From Strongylocentrotus droebachiensis (lineage: Eukaryota > Echinodermata > Echinoidea > Camarodonta > Strongylocentrotidae), in assembly GCA_035222895.1 (NCBI GenBank), contig JAVYIG010000704.1:1-64000 (forward strand): a stretch of DNA of 64,000 nt, read 5' to 3'. Of the stretch, positions 35,296 through 46,999 are shown piece by piece. How positions within the stretch are numbered: the first letter of the stretch is position 1; each line of letters begins with the position of its first letter. The notes under the pieces were generated by a model, which saw only the letters and a list, made by a program, of their open reading frames with translations, searched no databases and was not told the origin of the DNA. The position numbers were made by a program, and so were the translations under genes.

Positions 35296-35612
35296 TGTAA
35301 ACCCAGACGTTGTGTGTCTAGACAGGTTGTGTATCCGGACAGTTGATTTAAAACAGCAACTTGAAGAAGTTTACATATATTCCATAAATCTTGTAAGATT
35401 TATGTTGGACAATATTATAAAGGACAAATGTTCATGATGTATAGTAACTTAGTGCAATTCTTTCAATATTTTCCATTAAATCCGAAGGCAAAAGAGAAAT
35501 CTCTATGTTTGTTAAATGTCCAGAAACACAAACCTCATTATACTTTTTCAAAGTAAGGCTTAAATAAACTATAATTTCTAATTTGTCTGCTGTCTCATTC
35601 TTTTCTTTACAG

Positions 35613-35651
35613 TTTTCATCAAGCTCTTGAAGGAGAAGAATTATCAGCATC
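35613..35651 (+). other. 5'UTR part of tetraspanin exon
   Basis: A good acceptor (CTTTTCTTTACAG, ending 35612) lies 39 bases before the ATG, with an in-frame stop between. This implies at least one untranslated upstream exon that I could not place with confidence. A weak candidate with donor-like GTGAGTA is near 32000-32140; another with ATCAAG|GTAAGA is near 18188. Confidence -1.
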
Positions 35652-38600
35652 ATGGGTCATGACCTAAAGAAAAAGCTTTCGTGGGGAGGAAACTTCTGCC
35701 GCGGAATTCTCTGCTTCTTCAACTTCTTCTTCCTGGTAAGTTGAAAGTTAAGTTGCCAATAGTATGTGGGCCCTCTTTAGTGTGTTTCCTGAAAATACAG
35801 ATTTTGAAAATACCACTAAAATAATAACTTCACTATATCTGTACTGTAATACCGGAAACTGTTTGTAATTCCCCAAAATGACTAGGAGGCTCTTTCAGTT
35901 TTTGGATTTACAAATCTTCAGAACAACCAACCATAGTTCATTTCCGGAATTATGGAGCCTATTTCATTTTTAGAATTATGAACCTTTGGAATAATGAACC
36001 CTATTCACTTTAGAATTATGAACCTTTGGAATAATGAACCCTATTTCATTTCAGAATTATGAATCTTTGGAATTATGAACCCTATTTCATTTCAGAATTA
36101 TAAATCTTCGGAATAATAAACCCTATTTCTTTTCAGACTTATGAACCTTCAGAATAATGAACCCTATTTCACTTTCAGAATTATGAACCTTGCGATAAAC
36201 GAACCCTCGGAAACACAACAAATGGTCATATTTATAAACCTTACTGCGAATCTGACCGACAAACTCCATCGCACGCATTGCAGCCAAATTGTAGTTCCCA
36301 TATGATGCACACTAAATGAAAATAGACCATTATTACTGTTGAGTGATCAGATGGACAGATAAATAAGAGATCGTTGTAAACAATCTCCATGTATAAGTGG
36401 CCATCTTGAAAGTGCTTTATTCTGATATCCCTCCGCCAATCCCGGCCTCATTATGCACATCAGTGAACTATTTGTGTTGTTCATATGTAGTACCACAACA
36501 ATAACAAATTCAATTCAATTCAATTTTATTTCCACTTTAAAAACAATTTACAAATCAATAACATGAATAATACTGGCGGGATCATGAAAAGCACTAATTG
36601 ACTTATTGAAAATGACCCCTTAACAATTATGCACATAACATATTATACATTGTAAGAAAATGTCAAAAATTATGACAGGAAAAAAACATAACAAAAACAT
36701 CAAAATTTGAAGAAGAATAAAAAGAAAAAAATTGATAAGGAGGAATGCACAATACCAAATCAAAGTCATCATTATTGCTTCCATTTCTCCATTTTTAAAA
36801 ATCAGTTAGGAGGCGTTATTCTTATGGCTCTTGGGATCTGGGTCCTGGTTGACAAGGACTCCAAGCATCTGACCGCCATCTTGACCGACAACCTCCACCA
36901 CACCGCGGCCTACATCCTCCTCATCGCCGGCGTCTTTGTCATGATCGTATCCATCTTTGGGTTCTGCGGTGCTAAGATGGAAAATAAATGCTGTCTTGGA
37001 ATGGTAGGTGGTCCTTTATTTCAAATTGTTGGAAGTTGTTTGATTGCAATTGATGACCAAGAATGTAAAAAAGCATTTGTATAAATGTTGATCAAAAATT
37101 GTTTTTGCTCAATTCGTGGTGGTACAAATTCGCAAAAGGATACAAACATTCGTCGGTCCTCTGGTTGCTTACTAACAAGCATTTATTTATTTTTTTAAAT
37201 ATTTTTTAAAAACGTTTTAGCCCTCCATAGGCTATTTTATTGAGTCAAACAATAATTTTTACAATTCAATGAAATTAAGTCTTTCCTTATCTCAAACAAA
37301 ACAGAATACTTTCACATTTCTCTCCTTGTTGTTCATACAAGCAAATGTTGAAGTGACTGCCAACAAGCATTTACCGGTATGCTTTCTTAGCAGTCAGGTA
37401 AAATAATCACCACTACTACTACTACTACATGCTATGTCTATGGATGATACTTATTGTGAAATCTTTAAAAATGAGACCAAAATTTACAGCCTGAAACATT
37501 TTTTTTTTTAATAAGTGTTTGGGAACTTGCTGGCATATAAAAGGTTAACCATAAGTTCATTAACCATGAAAAAGTACAGTAGGTATTGTTTGTTTCAAAA
37601 CTTTTGTTAAAATATTCCTGAAAATTACCCCTTTTCTTCGTGAAATTTCTTGCTGTCATGCAAGACAATATTAAGCGATACCACCGGTGTTGCAATATAG
37701 ATAACAGTGGGTTAACGTTGACTCTGACATTTGTTTCTTTGATTTTATCCACAGTACGTCTTTTTCCTGGTCATCATTTTCATTATTGAGCTGGCTGCTG
37801 GCTGCATCGCCCTCTACTTTTACGTCAAGGTCAGTGCTACATTGTTGAATTTTATGTTAAAGAAAGGCAAATCCAGCCCTACTCAAAAAGAAAAGGGAAC
37901 CTTTTACAAAGGTTGGATTGCCGTTTAAGGTCAGAAGTAGATTTCTATGTTAAAGACGCATGAAAGTAGAAGTGGGCTGAGGATTCGATTCCGGTCAGGT
38001 GTTTACCCAATAACAGGTGTCGTCACTTGTCAATGACCAGGATTAGCCTACAGTTTTGTAATCAACAGGCCTTATGTAATGCTGTGACTGTTCCCTCACC
38101 CGAAGACCCTCCGATGGGCTAGGGTGTATTTCTTGATAGGCCTACAGGTTTGCTGTGTGCAGACTTGTATACCCATTAATGGTATTTTTCCACCTAGTCT
38201 GGTGTCAGCGAATTATGGCCTTCTGCACATGGAAACCGAAGACCCTCTCCCTTTATCTTTAATGGCTGGGATATTTTGTTGGCCTTTCAGCGGGGGATGG
38301 CACATGCATCCCCCTCCCCCCTCACCCCAGACCCCCCTAACTGAAGAGAGGAAATCAGTTTTGAACTTTGGCTGATATAGATAGCTTCTATAGAAGTGCA
38401 TAACATAATAAATAGAATAAGCCAATTATATCATGTCACTTGTTCATAGTGTGTACTTTTACAAAGCCATGGCTTTGATGGTAAATATTTTAATATTTTA
38501 ATAATTAATGCTTGGTCATTCATTCCCCCCTTGAGATTTTTTTTTATCACAAAAGTGTTATTATAGCTGAAGTAAGAGTCATCTTTTAAATTCATCAATT

Positions 38601-41600
38601 AGCCATTGTTTATCTGTGCACTTAAAATAAATGTATCATACTTTATCTATTTATTTCAAATTGTGCATTTTTTCAAGTTTTAGCTGCAAAACTGTTTTCT
38701 AAAGTGGTCAAATCATATCAATCAATTCAAATCAAGTTTAGTGACCACCTGTCTTCAAAGACCACATTTTTTGTTTCCCTTGAAAATGGTTTGTCATTGA
38801 AAAATATGTACTAAAGGAACCTGTCTACAAAGACCACTTTTATTATGTTTCCCTGGGGGGTTCGCTATAGACAGGCTTGACTGTAACTCGAAACTTGTAT
38901 CCATTACCTTTGTGCCTCTTTCCTTCCCTTCCCTGAATCATATAATATATGTTTGCTGCCCTCTGTAGACTGATGTTGTGAATGACTTGACCAGGACATT
39001 GACGAACAACTATGGAGGGATGAATGGTGGAGACGCGGCTATCACAAACTCCTGGGACTTCATCCAAGAATCAGTAAGTCCTGTTTATTTAATGATATAT
39101 AATATATAATAATAATAATAATAATAATAAATGGATTGATTGTTTCTTCTAATTTTAAAAAATAGAATAATAATCATTATGATAATAATAGTTATGATAA
39201 TGTTCTTGATAATCACATTATTATATTCTCTGTTGCTTTTGCTGATTTGTTGATTTGCCAAAAGTACTAGCAGTATACTATTGACAACAATAATAACAAT
39301 AGAAATAATCGTAATGATATTAGTAATACTACTAGTACTAGTAGTAATAATGATAAATGTAAGAATAATGTTATTACTAATGATAATACTACTACTACTG
39401 CTACTGCTACTACTAATAGTAATGATAATGATAATGATACCGATGATAATAATATAATAATAATAATAGTGATAATGATGATAATGATAATGATGATTAT
39501 ATTAACAACAATAATGATATTGATGATAATGATAAAAATGATAATAATAATAATAATAATAATAATACACAATATTTATAAGCCGCTTAATACGGTTGTT
39601 TCTAAGCGCACCATTGTCTGACTACAAATTACCAACCAAAACTTATAGTAATCACACAAATTATTAATCTGTTCTTTATTCAATATATCATTTTTATATA
39701 AATCTTGTATTTTCTTTACGACAGTTTGACTGCTGCGGAGTAATGGGCAATGCCTCTTCAGCTGTGACCCTCTATGAGAAAACTACGTGGTACACAAACC
39801 AGACTGACTCACCCAAAGCTATCGTGCCTTTATCTTGTTGCATAGACCAAGACAGTCCTGCGGCATGTCAACAGGCCCCAATGAACACCTACGCCTCTGT
39901 CATCTTCGATCAGGTGCAGTGTTGATTTATATTTAGAAAGTATAACATCATGCTTGTCTTTAAAGAGAAGGTTGAGTTCTGGGAAGACTGAGAAATAATT
40001 TGTGAGCGTTATCATTGTATTATGCAAGTGTCTGTGTGGAAGAACATCAGATAAAAAATGATCCATGAAAAGTATGGCTCTTCAAATGCCTTAATATTCT
40101 AAATATGGCATGTAACACCTTACAAAATCAGGACAGATTTTACGCCACATGTTTGTGTAGTCCCATATACATATTCCTGTGTACAGTGCTTGTAACTTTA
40201 CCAAGACTGGGCCAAATTTCTTATCATTTTGATGGTTCCAGAACCTTGCAGTACACACCAATACTTATATGCTAGATGATCAACCTTTTCTGATCGAAAC
40301 CACAACGTTTCTTTCACAATGCAATCGCATGACCAGAACTCAACTTTATCTTTAATGTTTAGAAAGTATAACATTGTGCTTGTTTTAATGAGGAAAAAAG
40401 TGGGAATCAATAGGGAGACATGAGTAGGTTAAATGGACTCAGGCAGACCCCGATTCGAAACCGGGTCGCGTTGGATGATGATGTTTTAAAAGGTCGGTCC
40501 CCAGATGTAAGTAATCATTTCTGATTGATACACGTCTGTAAAAACCCAATCGCACACACTATTATTTTCTTTAATGTTATTATTATTTCTTTTTTGAACC
40601 AAAATTTTAGGGTGAATTTCAAATAAAATAACAAAAAAGAGATAGATAACCATAGTAGTATACAAAGTCAAGGAAGTCTGATACATGAATAACAATTTGC
40701 TGCAATCAAATTAATGAAGTTGATGATAATAATGAACCCCCATATGATTACTGGCTTTATCTAAGAAGCCTGGAGATTTCGCTTCATGTTCAAAAGTGTT
40801 ACTCCTGACCATTAGCGGAATTGAAAATGACCTCTTATGTGGCACACTTTTAAGAATTTTTTCAAAGAATATGACCCTTTTTGCATGAAAAGGTACAAAG
40901 TAGGCCTTAAATATTGCCTTATTTGGGGCTTATCAAGTACACATTTTCTTAAAGTACCGGTACCCTTTTTGGGGTGAATAAGGGAACAAACACATTCATT
41001 TGTTTGGAACGTCTTGAGAATATGACACTTATTAACAATTTTTTTCTCCCTCTTTCATAAAAGGGTCCTTTTTTGTATTGACAAATAATTCAATGTTCAC
41101 AAAAAACATCCTCCATATATTACCTCTTTGTATGCTACCGTGATTATTAATCTCATTTAAATTCTTTTCTTATGTCTTAGAGTTGTTTTTTCTAATACTA
41201 TAATTATCAATCTTATCATTATGATTATCTTTCTTAATGTCTCCGAGTTGATGATGCTTTCATCATAATTATGAATCATATTATCATAATTATTTTCTCT
41301 TCTTATTTCTCAGGCTTCTATATGCTATCAATATTATTATCCATATTATCAATGTTATCGTTGATTTGTTAGTAAGCTACCAATGGACTGACTGCTGTTA
41401 GTCCTCTCTGAGTGCCTTGATAATTAATGCCTTACCAATGGGCACTAGCACATTGACTTGGTTTTGAACCTGGGACCTTCCTGTGATGAGACCACTGCTC
41501 TACCACCGAGCCATCGTGCCTCCTTAATTAATCATTTCTTTTCTTTTATCTCAGGGTTGTTCTGAAGGCGTGAAGAACAAGGTTGCTCAATATGGAACCG

Positions 41601-42483
41601 TTCTCGGTGTCGTGGGAATCATTGTCGCCATCATTCAGGTAAGTGAATTTTAGAGTAAAAATAAAGTTTGACGTGCTCGACAACAAATGCGTCAGTCATG
41701 GCTGGCAAAACTCACCAAAGAAAATGGGTATTGACCAATAAAAGTTAAGGGTTCAACACACCCCATTAACATTTTTCCGTCGGCAAAGTCAACAACGTTA
41801 TAGGCTGTCGTTGAATATAAAGAACTCGAGGACCATCTCTTTTTTGTGAGTGAGGTAAAGATAAGGACATATGTCTGCAAAGATGAAAACCTGACTACTA
41901 TTTGTTTTTCTTGTCGGCATTTTGAAAATTGTCAGCTAACTAGTCCCCCCCCCCCCCCCCCCCCGCATTTAAAATGGTCTTTTGGCACAGAAGTGGTGGA
42001 GAGTTCCCTGCTTAAACCAATTTGGAAGGTACACAGTGAAATAATGATTTTTTTTTCTTTTGTTCTTTAGTTATGGTAAACCTGAATTTCTGTTTTAATA
42101 TGTGTATGAATTACATTAACTGTTATTATTATAATGATACATGTTTGCTTGGTTTTATTTCATGTAATTAACTAATGTTTTTATTCCCTCCCCCTCCTTC
42201 ATTGCCATATCATTTCCCCTTCATTTCTTTCTTATCTCTCTCTCTCTCTCTCTCTCTGTCTCCAATTCTTCTTTTCTATGTCTCATATCTCTGACCTTTT
42301 CATCTCTCCCTCTCCACCTCTCCCCCCCCCCCTCTCTCACCCTCTCCCCCTCCCTCACCCCTCCCCCCCTCTCTCTCTCTCCCTCTTCCATCCTCTCCCT
42401 CACCCTCACCCTCTCTCTCTCCTTCCTTCTCACTGCAGTTGTTGGGAATGGGCTGCGCACTGTGCCTCTGCAAGCGTCTTTAA
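35652..42483 (+). CDS. Tetraspanin, complete, 259 aa
   Basis: Seven coding exons, all phase 0: 35652-35735, 36806-37003, 37755-37829, 38969-39073, 39725-39913, 41555-41638, 42439-42483 (TAA). Tetraspanins are four-pass membrane organisers. Segments: TM1 about residues 17-43, TM2 62-83, TM3 95-117, large extracellular loop 118-229, TM4 230-254. The loop carries the diagnostic CCG (157-159), PLSCC (189-193), one further Cys at 202 and GC at 218-219, giving six cysteines and probably three disulfides. N-glycosylation sequons are NAS (163) and NQT (179). Juxtamembrane cysteines (16, 21, 90, 91, 251, 254, 256) are typical palmitoylation candidates. The start is supported by an in-frame TGA at 35628-35630, 21 bases upstream. 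Subfamily (CD151/CD9-like or other) cannot be set by eye. It lies tail-to-tail with the SLC46-like gene. Confidence -1.
35940..36200 (+). repeat. ~40-43 bp minisatellite in tetraspanin intron 1
   Basis: About six degenerate copies of TTCAGAATTATGAACCTTTGGAATAATGAACCCTATTTCAT. Each contains TTTCAG, a potential decoy acceptor. Confidence -1.
39080..39575 (+). repeat. AAT/GAT/ACT trinucleotide-rich intron
   Basis: Simple-sequence blocks in tetraspanin intron 4, ending in a reverse SINE tail. The long - strand ORF here is poly-Ile repeat translation. Confidence -1.
39960..40355 (-). mobile_element. TTAA-MITE family A variant in a tetraspanin intron
   Basis: Ends TTAA|AGAGAAGGTTGAGTTCTGG...CCAGAACTCAACTTTATCT|TTAA. 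It starts only 47 bases after the exon 5 donor. The flanks (39931-39957 and 40359-40385) are themselves near-duplicates (TTTAGAAAGTATAACAT). Confidence -1.
41450..41525 (-). mobile_element. tRNA-derived SINE, family 2 head fragment
   Basis: The reverse complement reads GGCTCGGTGGTAGAGCAGTG then a GGTCCCAGGTTCAAAAC B-box-like end. It lies in the intron just before tetraspanin exon 6 (41555). Confidence -1.
42181..42438 (+). repeat. Very long pyrimidine tract before tetraspanin exon 7
   Basis: About 250 bases of almost pure CT, with (TC)n and (C)n runs, end in CTGCAG at the acceptor. This is far longer than a normal polypyrimidine tract. Confidence -1.
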
Positions 42484-43591
42484 GGACAACAGCTCCCTCT
42501 AGAGGCCACTCTACAATAATCTAGGTCTTTCTCCTCTCCAGGGAACTTCTGAGAAGCACTATCTGCATAATTTCTACCTGAAATCTAACCTCTATATGAA
42601 GGCTGTTTGAACATGCCTGATGAAAATAATCTCATTTATAAATAACTTGTCTTCTACACATCTGTAATATAGATTTTTGAGTGATACTCAATTGCTGAAT
42701 GTGCTTGGAAAATGCCTGGATAGAAACGTAAATTGATATCTTACACCTCATATAGCCAGAGAAATGTCTTCAAATGTCAATTCACTGACTTTTGTTAAAT
42801 GATGAAAATCTCGCCAATTAAGATTATGTCCATAAATGATTGGAAGTTAAATTATTGAGTATGCGGGGCAGTCAATTTTTTGTTTAATGCTGACATTTTT
42901 TGTTCATAAGGTAATTACCAGTATAAATTGAATTTTAACACTTTTTATGATTTACTTCTCTTCTCCATTTTATAAATTGAAACTTGCCAAGCCCCAATGC
43001 ACTGCTGCAACAAATTTTTCATGGATAAGAAATAAGTTCCATTTCTTTTTTGTCATCAATTAAAATGCAAGGCATCCCTATTTATATCATATTTTTACCA
43101 AATATCTTAACATGAAATACTTCATACTCTTTAGGCCTAGTTTCCTGTCACTTTTCTTTATAAAAAAAACTAAGTAGAAATACTTGCCGTCATAACTAAG
43201 AATTTTCCATTTTTTACCCTCTTCTAGATATCTTACAAACTTATAATTCACTTTGTAGAAATTTATATTTCACATCATTTGTAGCTTTTGAAAAGAAAAC
43301 AATTGGTGTTGATACATTTTCCTTTAAAAAAACCCAACAAGTTTACTTTTTTCTTCTTTTAGACCAATTAAGCTATTCCAGTGGTATTTTCCCTCTGTTT
43401 TGTTTATATTTAAATTTGATAAGAAATGACCGGCTTTCTGTTTCTATTGACATTGGTTACTGATTAGTTGGAATCTTGGAATTCAATTTTTTGGGGGACG
43501 TTTGCCCTTTTTATATGCTCAAGAGTTGCTGAAATGTCTTTCTGTTTTTGAATCCTCAGGCTGAATCTTAGGCTGATAAAACGTCTGTTCA

Positions 43592-43922
43592 GAGCCAGAA
43601 GGGCGTTGACTTATGCCCTTTAACATTGAGTTAACATTGAGTTAATATTGAGTTAACATTGAGTTAACATTGAGTTAACATTGAGTTAACATTGAGTTAA
43701 TATTGAGTTAATATTGAGTTAACATTGAGTTAACATTGAGTTAATATTGAGTTAACATTGAGTTAACATTGAGTTAACATTGAGTTAACATTGAGTTACA
43801 TTGAGTTAACATTGAGTTAATATTGAGTTAATATTGAGTTAATATTGAGTTAATATTGAGTTAACATTGAGTTAATATTGAGTTAACATTGAGTTAACAT
43901 TGAGTTAACGCCCTTCTTGCTC
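43592..43922. mobile_element. Terminal-inverted-repeat element with 11-bp minisatellite core
   Basis: GAGCCAGAAGGGCGTTGACT (43592-43611) and its near-complement AGTTAACGCCCTTCTTGCTC (43903-43922) flank 26 head-to-tail copies of TTAA(C/T)ATTGAG (about 43620-43905). About 16 copies are C-type, 9 T-type and one is a 10-mer. It lies in the presumed tetraspanin 3'UTR. Confidence -1.
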
Positions 43923-44881
43923 TCAACAATCCAAATGTTCTATGTTGTTATTTATTTAAGGTGAGGTAAGAGGCTCTAGCATACTGTAATTCATTTCAAT
44001 ACTAATCATGGCTGAAAATGCTGAGAATATCATTCATTTTTCAGGGGTTTTACTTTTGCTATTAAATTCCATCCTACTATTTCAGTGTATATTCATCATT
44101 AGATACTTAGCAATACAATTCTCTCACTATTATGAGTGCCTGTACTTTGCATGTTATTTGTATTTATATGATAAAGGTTATTTTTAAAGTGTAAATTGAT
44201 CAATGTAGAAATTTAGGACAGTCTTATCTGTTATAGGCTGAAGTGTACTTATCATATTCATGAGGGGTAAGGAAAATAACACTGAAAAGAAATCATTGTA
44301 CAATTTTGAGAACAAAAACGGGTCTGTATTTAGTACATGGAATTTTATTTTCAAGCTGAAAATTTGCTGAACATTTCATCAATTTTAATGTATAAAAAAC
44401 AAACAAAAACAAAGAGGAAGAAAAGGTGAAATTTACATACAAGATAGATCAGGAAAATGACAAGTACAACTTTTTACATAATCATTGTATTCAGAATTTC
44501 AATTTGTAATGTTTTTTACATTTGCATACTGTTACACAGAGTGATATGAACTGCACAAAATCATTAGTACCATGTAAGATCATGGAGATAAAATAATATC
44601 TCCATGGTAAGATATTCCTCATTAAATAATACAGCAATAGAGACCGAGTACATGAACAATTTTGATTTGTAGACTTTTATCAGTCAAACGATGACATGTA
44701 TTGCTTTTAATGGTTCAATAGTGCATGAAGCATTTAAGTGCAAAATAGTATTTAATTCTTAGTAATTCTTAGCACCGTCACTTCTTTTGATTTTATGCTC
44801 GCTATGAGATCACAATTTTCTGTTTCAGGGACTCAAGTATGTCTCTACACTTCATTATGTTCATGTCATGTAGCAGTACTG

Positions 44882-44887
44882 AATAAA
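44882..44887 (+). terminator. Candidate poly(A) signal AATAAA
   Basis: Canonical hexamer about 2.4 kb after the tetraspanin stop, followed within 10 bases by GTGTAG. It is chosen because nothing else in the interval interrupts the transcript; RNA reads would be decisive. Confidence -1.
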
Positions 44888-45168
44888 AAGTGTAGATTGC
44901 AAATAAGTTAATACAGCTTGTTTTATTCTTCTCTGTCATCAAATATATACATTTTAAAAACGTTGAAACAATGAGTATAAAAAAGGGTTGTAAGCAAATC
45001 AGGTTTCAGGTATAGGCAAAAGTTGTAACCCTCCTATATACCAGTTTGATCAGTCTGCGAGACGGACGAATTTCGAGGACAATCAAATGTCCTTGAATAT
45101 TGAGATAAATACTGGATCAATGTTTAATTGGGTTGTTGTGTAACCATGTGAGAAGGAATGTAGTCCAA

Positions 45169-45262
45169 GGCCCCATTTCACAAAACTTGTCATCAGTGAC
45201 AAATAACAGTTTTTGTTCTAGTGAAATCCTTGCTTCTCATTAGTTATCAGCAGATTTGTCAA
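45169..45262. mobile_element. MITE family E, truncated
   Basis: Left end GGCCCCATTTCACAAAACTT and the shared core up to CAGATTTGTCAA; the right end is lost. It is between the convergent tetraspanin and SLC46-like genes. Confidence -1.
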
Positions 45263-45800
45263 CCGGTTCTTGGGTATAGTGGGAAGATGCGTAAAGAGAG
45301 AGAAAGATAAATGAGCAGAAAGAAAGAGAGAGAAGGAGAGAGAGGGGATACGTACATAGAGATAAATCCAGTAAATACTGTGAGTATATAAATTATGTGT
45401 GGGCGTGTGTGTGCGCGTGTAGGTAGAGGGAGAGAGAAGAGGGATAGAGACGCATGGAATCATTCGTATAGTTTCCTACAAATAAATGAATTATTAATTT
45501 TCGAAAATATACAATTAATTAAATAGAATAAGTAAAAGGACACGCCAATGGTTCAGTTAAAACCGGCACTAAAAAAACAATTATACAATGTTATAAAAAA
45601 TCATATAAAAAGTCTCCACAATGGCTGTAGGCTGGGCCATAAAGGCATACCTCACCCTCAGAATGTGATGATCATAATGGGGTTAGGTCTGTATGCAAAT
45701 CGCTATTCCTTCTTTTTAAACATTTTTGCTTTATGTACATGAGTAAAAAAACAAAAAGCAAACAAACAATAGTCCAAGGTATATTCCTCAATATATTTTG

Positions 45801-46065
45801 TCGTAGTTGAGCGGTTTATATACTGAACTGTAAATGCGGATGTCTTGGTTCGAGCCCCCACGCGGCACTAAGTGTCCTTTGGCTTTGCCTAGACATGCAT
45901 TGAACTATGCTCTCCAGATAGGTGTTAAAATGAGTACCAGAAAGATATCCTTGAATGCTGTGAGTACCGAAATCGGTAACCTAGCTATTGTAGAGCCGGC
46001 TAACATTGGAGCGCCTTATTTAGCACCTTTCGAGGAGACTATCGGAGCTACATTATACAATAAAA
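45801..46065 (+). mobile_element. Degenerate tRNA-derived SINE
   Basis: TAGTTGAGCGGTTTATATACTG and GGTTCGAGCCCCC resemble A and B boxes; the body keeps GTCCTTTGGC and GGTGTTAAAATG words of SINE family 1. It lies just upstream of the open stretch at 46093. Confidence -1.
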
Positions 46066-46092
46066 TGTCTAAACGTAGTTTTTGGTACATGA

Positions 46093-46314
46093 GGTATCCA
46101 AAATACTCTTTCCCGAGAGATTTGGGATTTCTTTCAAAACAACATGGAGGTCGAGATGGAGTGCACTGACATGACACACAAATTGATGAACTCTGTGTTT
46201 GACACCGATGATGCTGACGATGTTCCTGATCTCCATGGAAACCAGTGGATGCCATCCGAATTAAAGACTGCCTCTGTTTATCAATCATCGTCATCACCTG
46301 GTATTTGTGTGTAG
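46093..46314 (+). CDS. Unrecognised 73-codon open stretch, possible exon
   Basis: After a TGA at 46090-46092 the frame is open to TAG at 46312-46314. The translation contains REIWDFFQNNMEVEMEC, then FDTDDADDVPDLHGNQWMPS, and ends SSSSPGICV. Its residue composition looks more protein-like than the repeat-derived ORFs around it. A possible acceptor is TCTTTCCCGAG near 46121; a perfect-looking donor CCTAG|GTGAGT follows at 46320, but only after the in-frame stop. It sits just downstream of a degenerate tRNA-derived SINE. I do not recognise the sequence. It could be a terminal exon, a decayed transposon ORF, or chance. Confidence -1.
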   Translation, partial: GIQNTLSREIWDFFQNNMEVEMECTDMTHKLMNSVFDTDDADDVPDLHGNQWMPSELKTASVYQSSSSPGICV

Positions 46315-46892
46315 CCTAGGTGAGTTTCCGTGCCATAACTTTGAACAATCCTGCATAAGAGTACAACGAAGAAAGATTTATAGACTAAGGTTATTAGAGA
46401 ACCATCGTCCATGATTTCTTTTTTCATGCATGGGGACAATTAATGGCCACAGCCCAAAAGACTGATAATCAGACCCGCAGCCTACTGGGATGACCTCAAA
46501 TTTAATCTATATACTGTTGCACATAAAGTTGGAATGATTTTTTCTTAGCTTTTTCCATGAAGGGGATTGTGACAATATGATTAATTTTTGATGGATAAAG
46601 TTTTATATCTTCTCAGAACTTTTGTGATCTCTATACTCTAAAATTTAGAAGCATCAATACAGTTCTGAGAAGTAAACTTTATCTATCAAGAATAAATCAT
46701 GTTCTCAAAATCACTTCATGAAAAGCGGTTAAAAGTTATGCAGGTAACTTTGATATTGGTACCGATGAGAAACGCTCAAAACTTGACAAGATATGAGGAA
46801 TTTTATTGACAGGGGTCTTTTTATGCATTATAGGTCGTGCAAGCTGTATTTTGACTAAATATATTTTATGTTTAATAGCACTATAAAGATAA

Positions 46893-46898
46893 TTTATT
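46893..46898 (-). terminator. Candidate poly(A) signal of the SLC46-like gene
   Basis: TTTATT on the + strand reads AATAAA on the - strand, about 100 bases after the TAA at 47000-47002. A second hexamer lies near 46801. This would place the 3' end about 2 kb from the convergent tetraspanin's putative 3' end. Confidence -1.
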
Positions 46899-46999
46899 AT
46901 CATTATTATTTTGTTCTCGATAAATTTAAACCATCAAAAGGTACTGCATGATTTAATTACAGTATGCCTTGTATGAGATAAACTAGAGGAGAAAGGAAT

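Larger units (their letters stand above)
42484..44905 (+). other. Probable 3'UTR of the tetraspanin gene
   Basis: There is no supportable ORF after the stop at 42483 until past 44.9 kb. The stretch is AT-rich single-copy-looking sequence ending with AATAAA at 44882-44887 followed by a GT-containing tract. A 2.4 kb 3'UTR is plausible. It would include the 11-bp minisatellite element at 43592-43922. Earlier polyadenylation cannot be excluded. Confidence -1.

Noticed and set aside
39267..39572. 101-codon Ile-rich - ORF
   Set aside because: AAT/GAT simple repeat in a tetraspanin intron.
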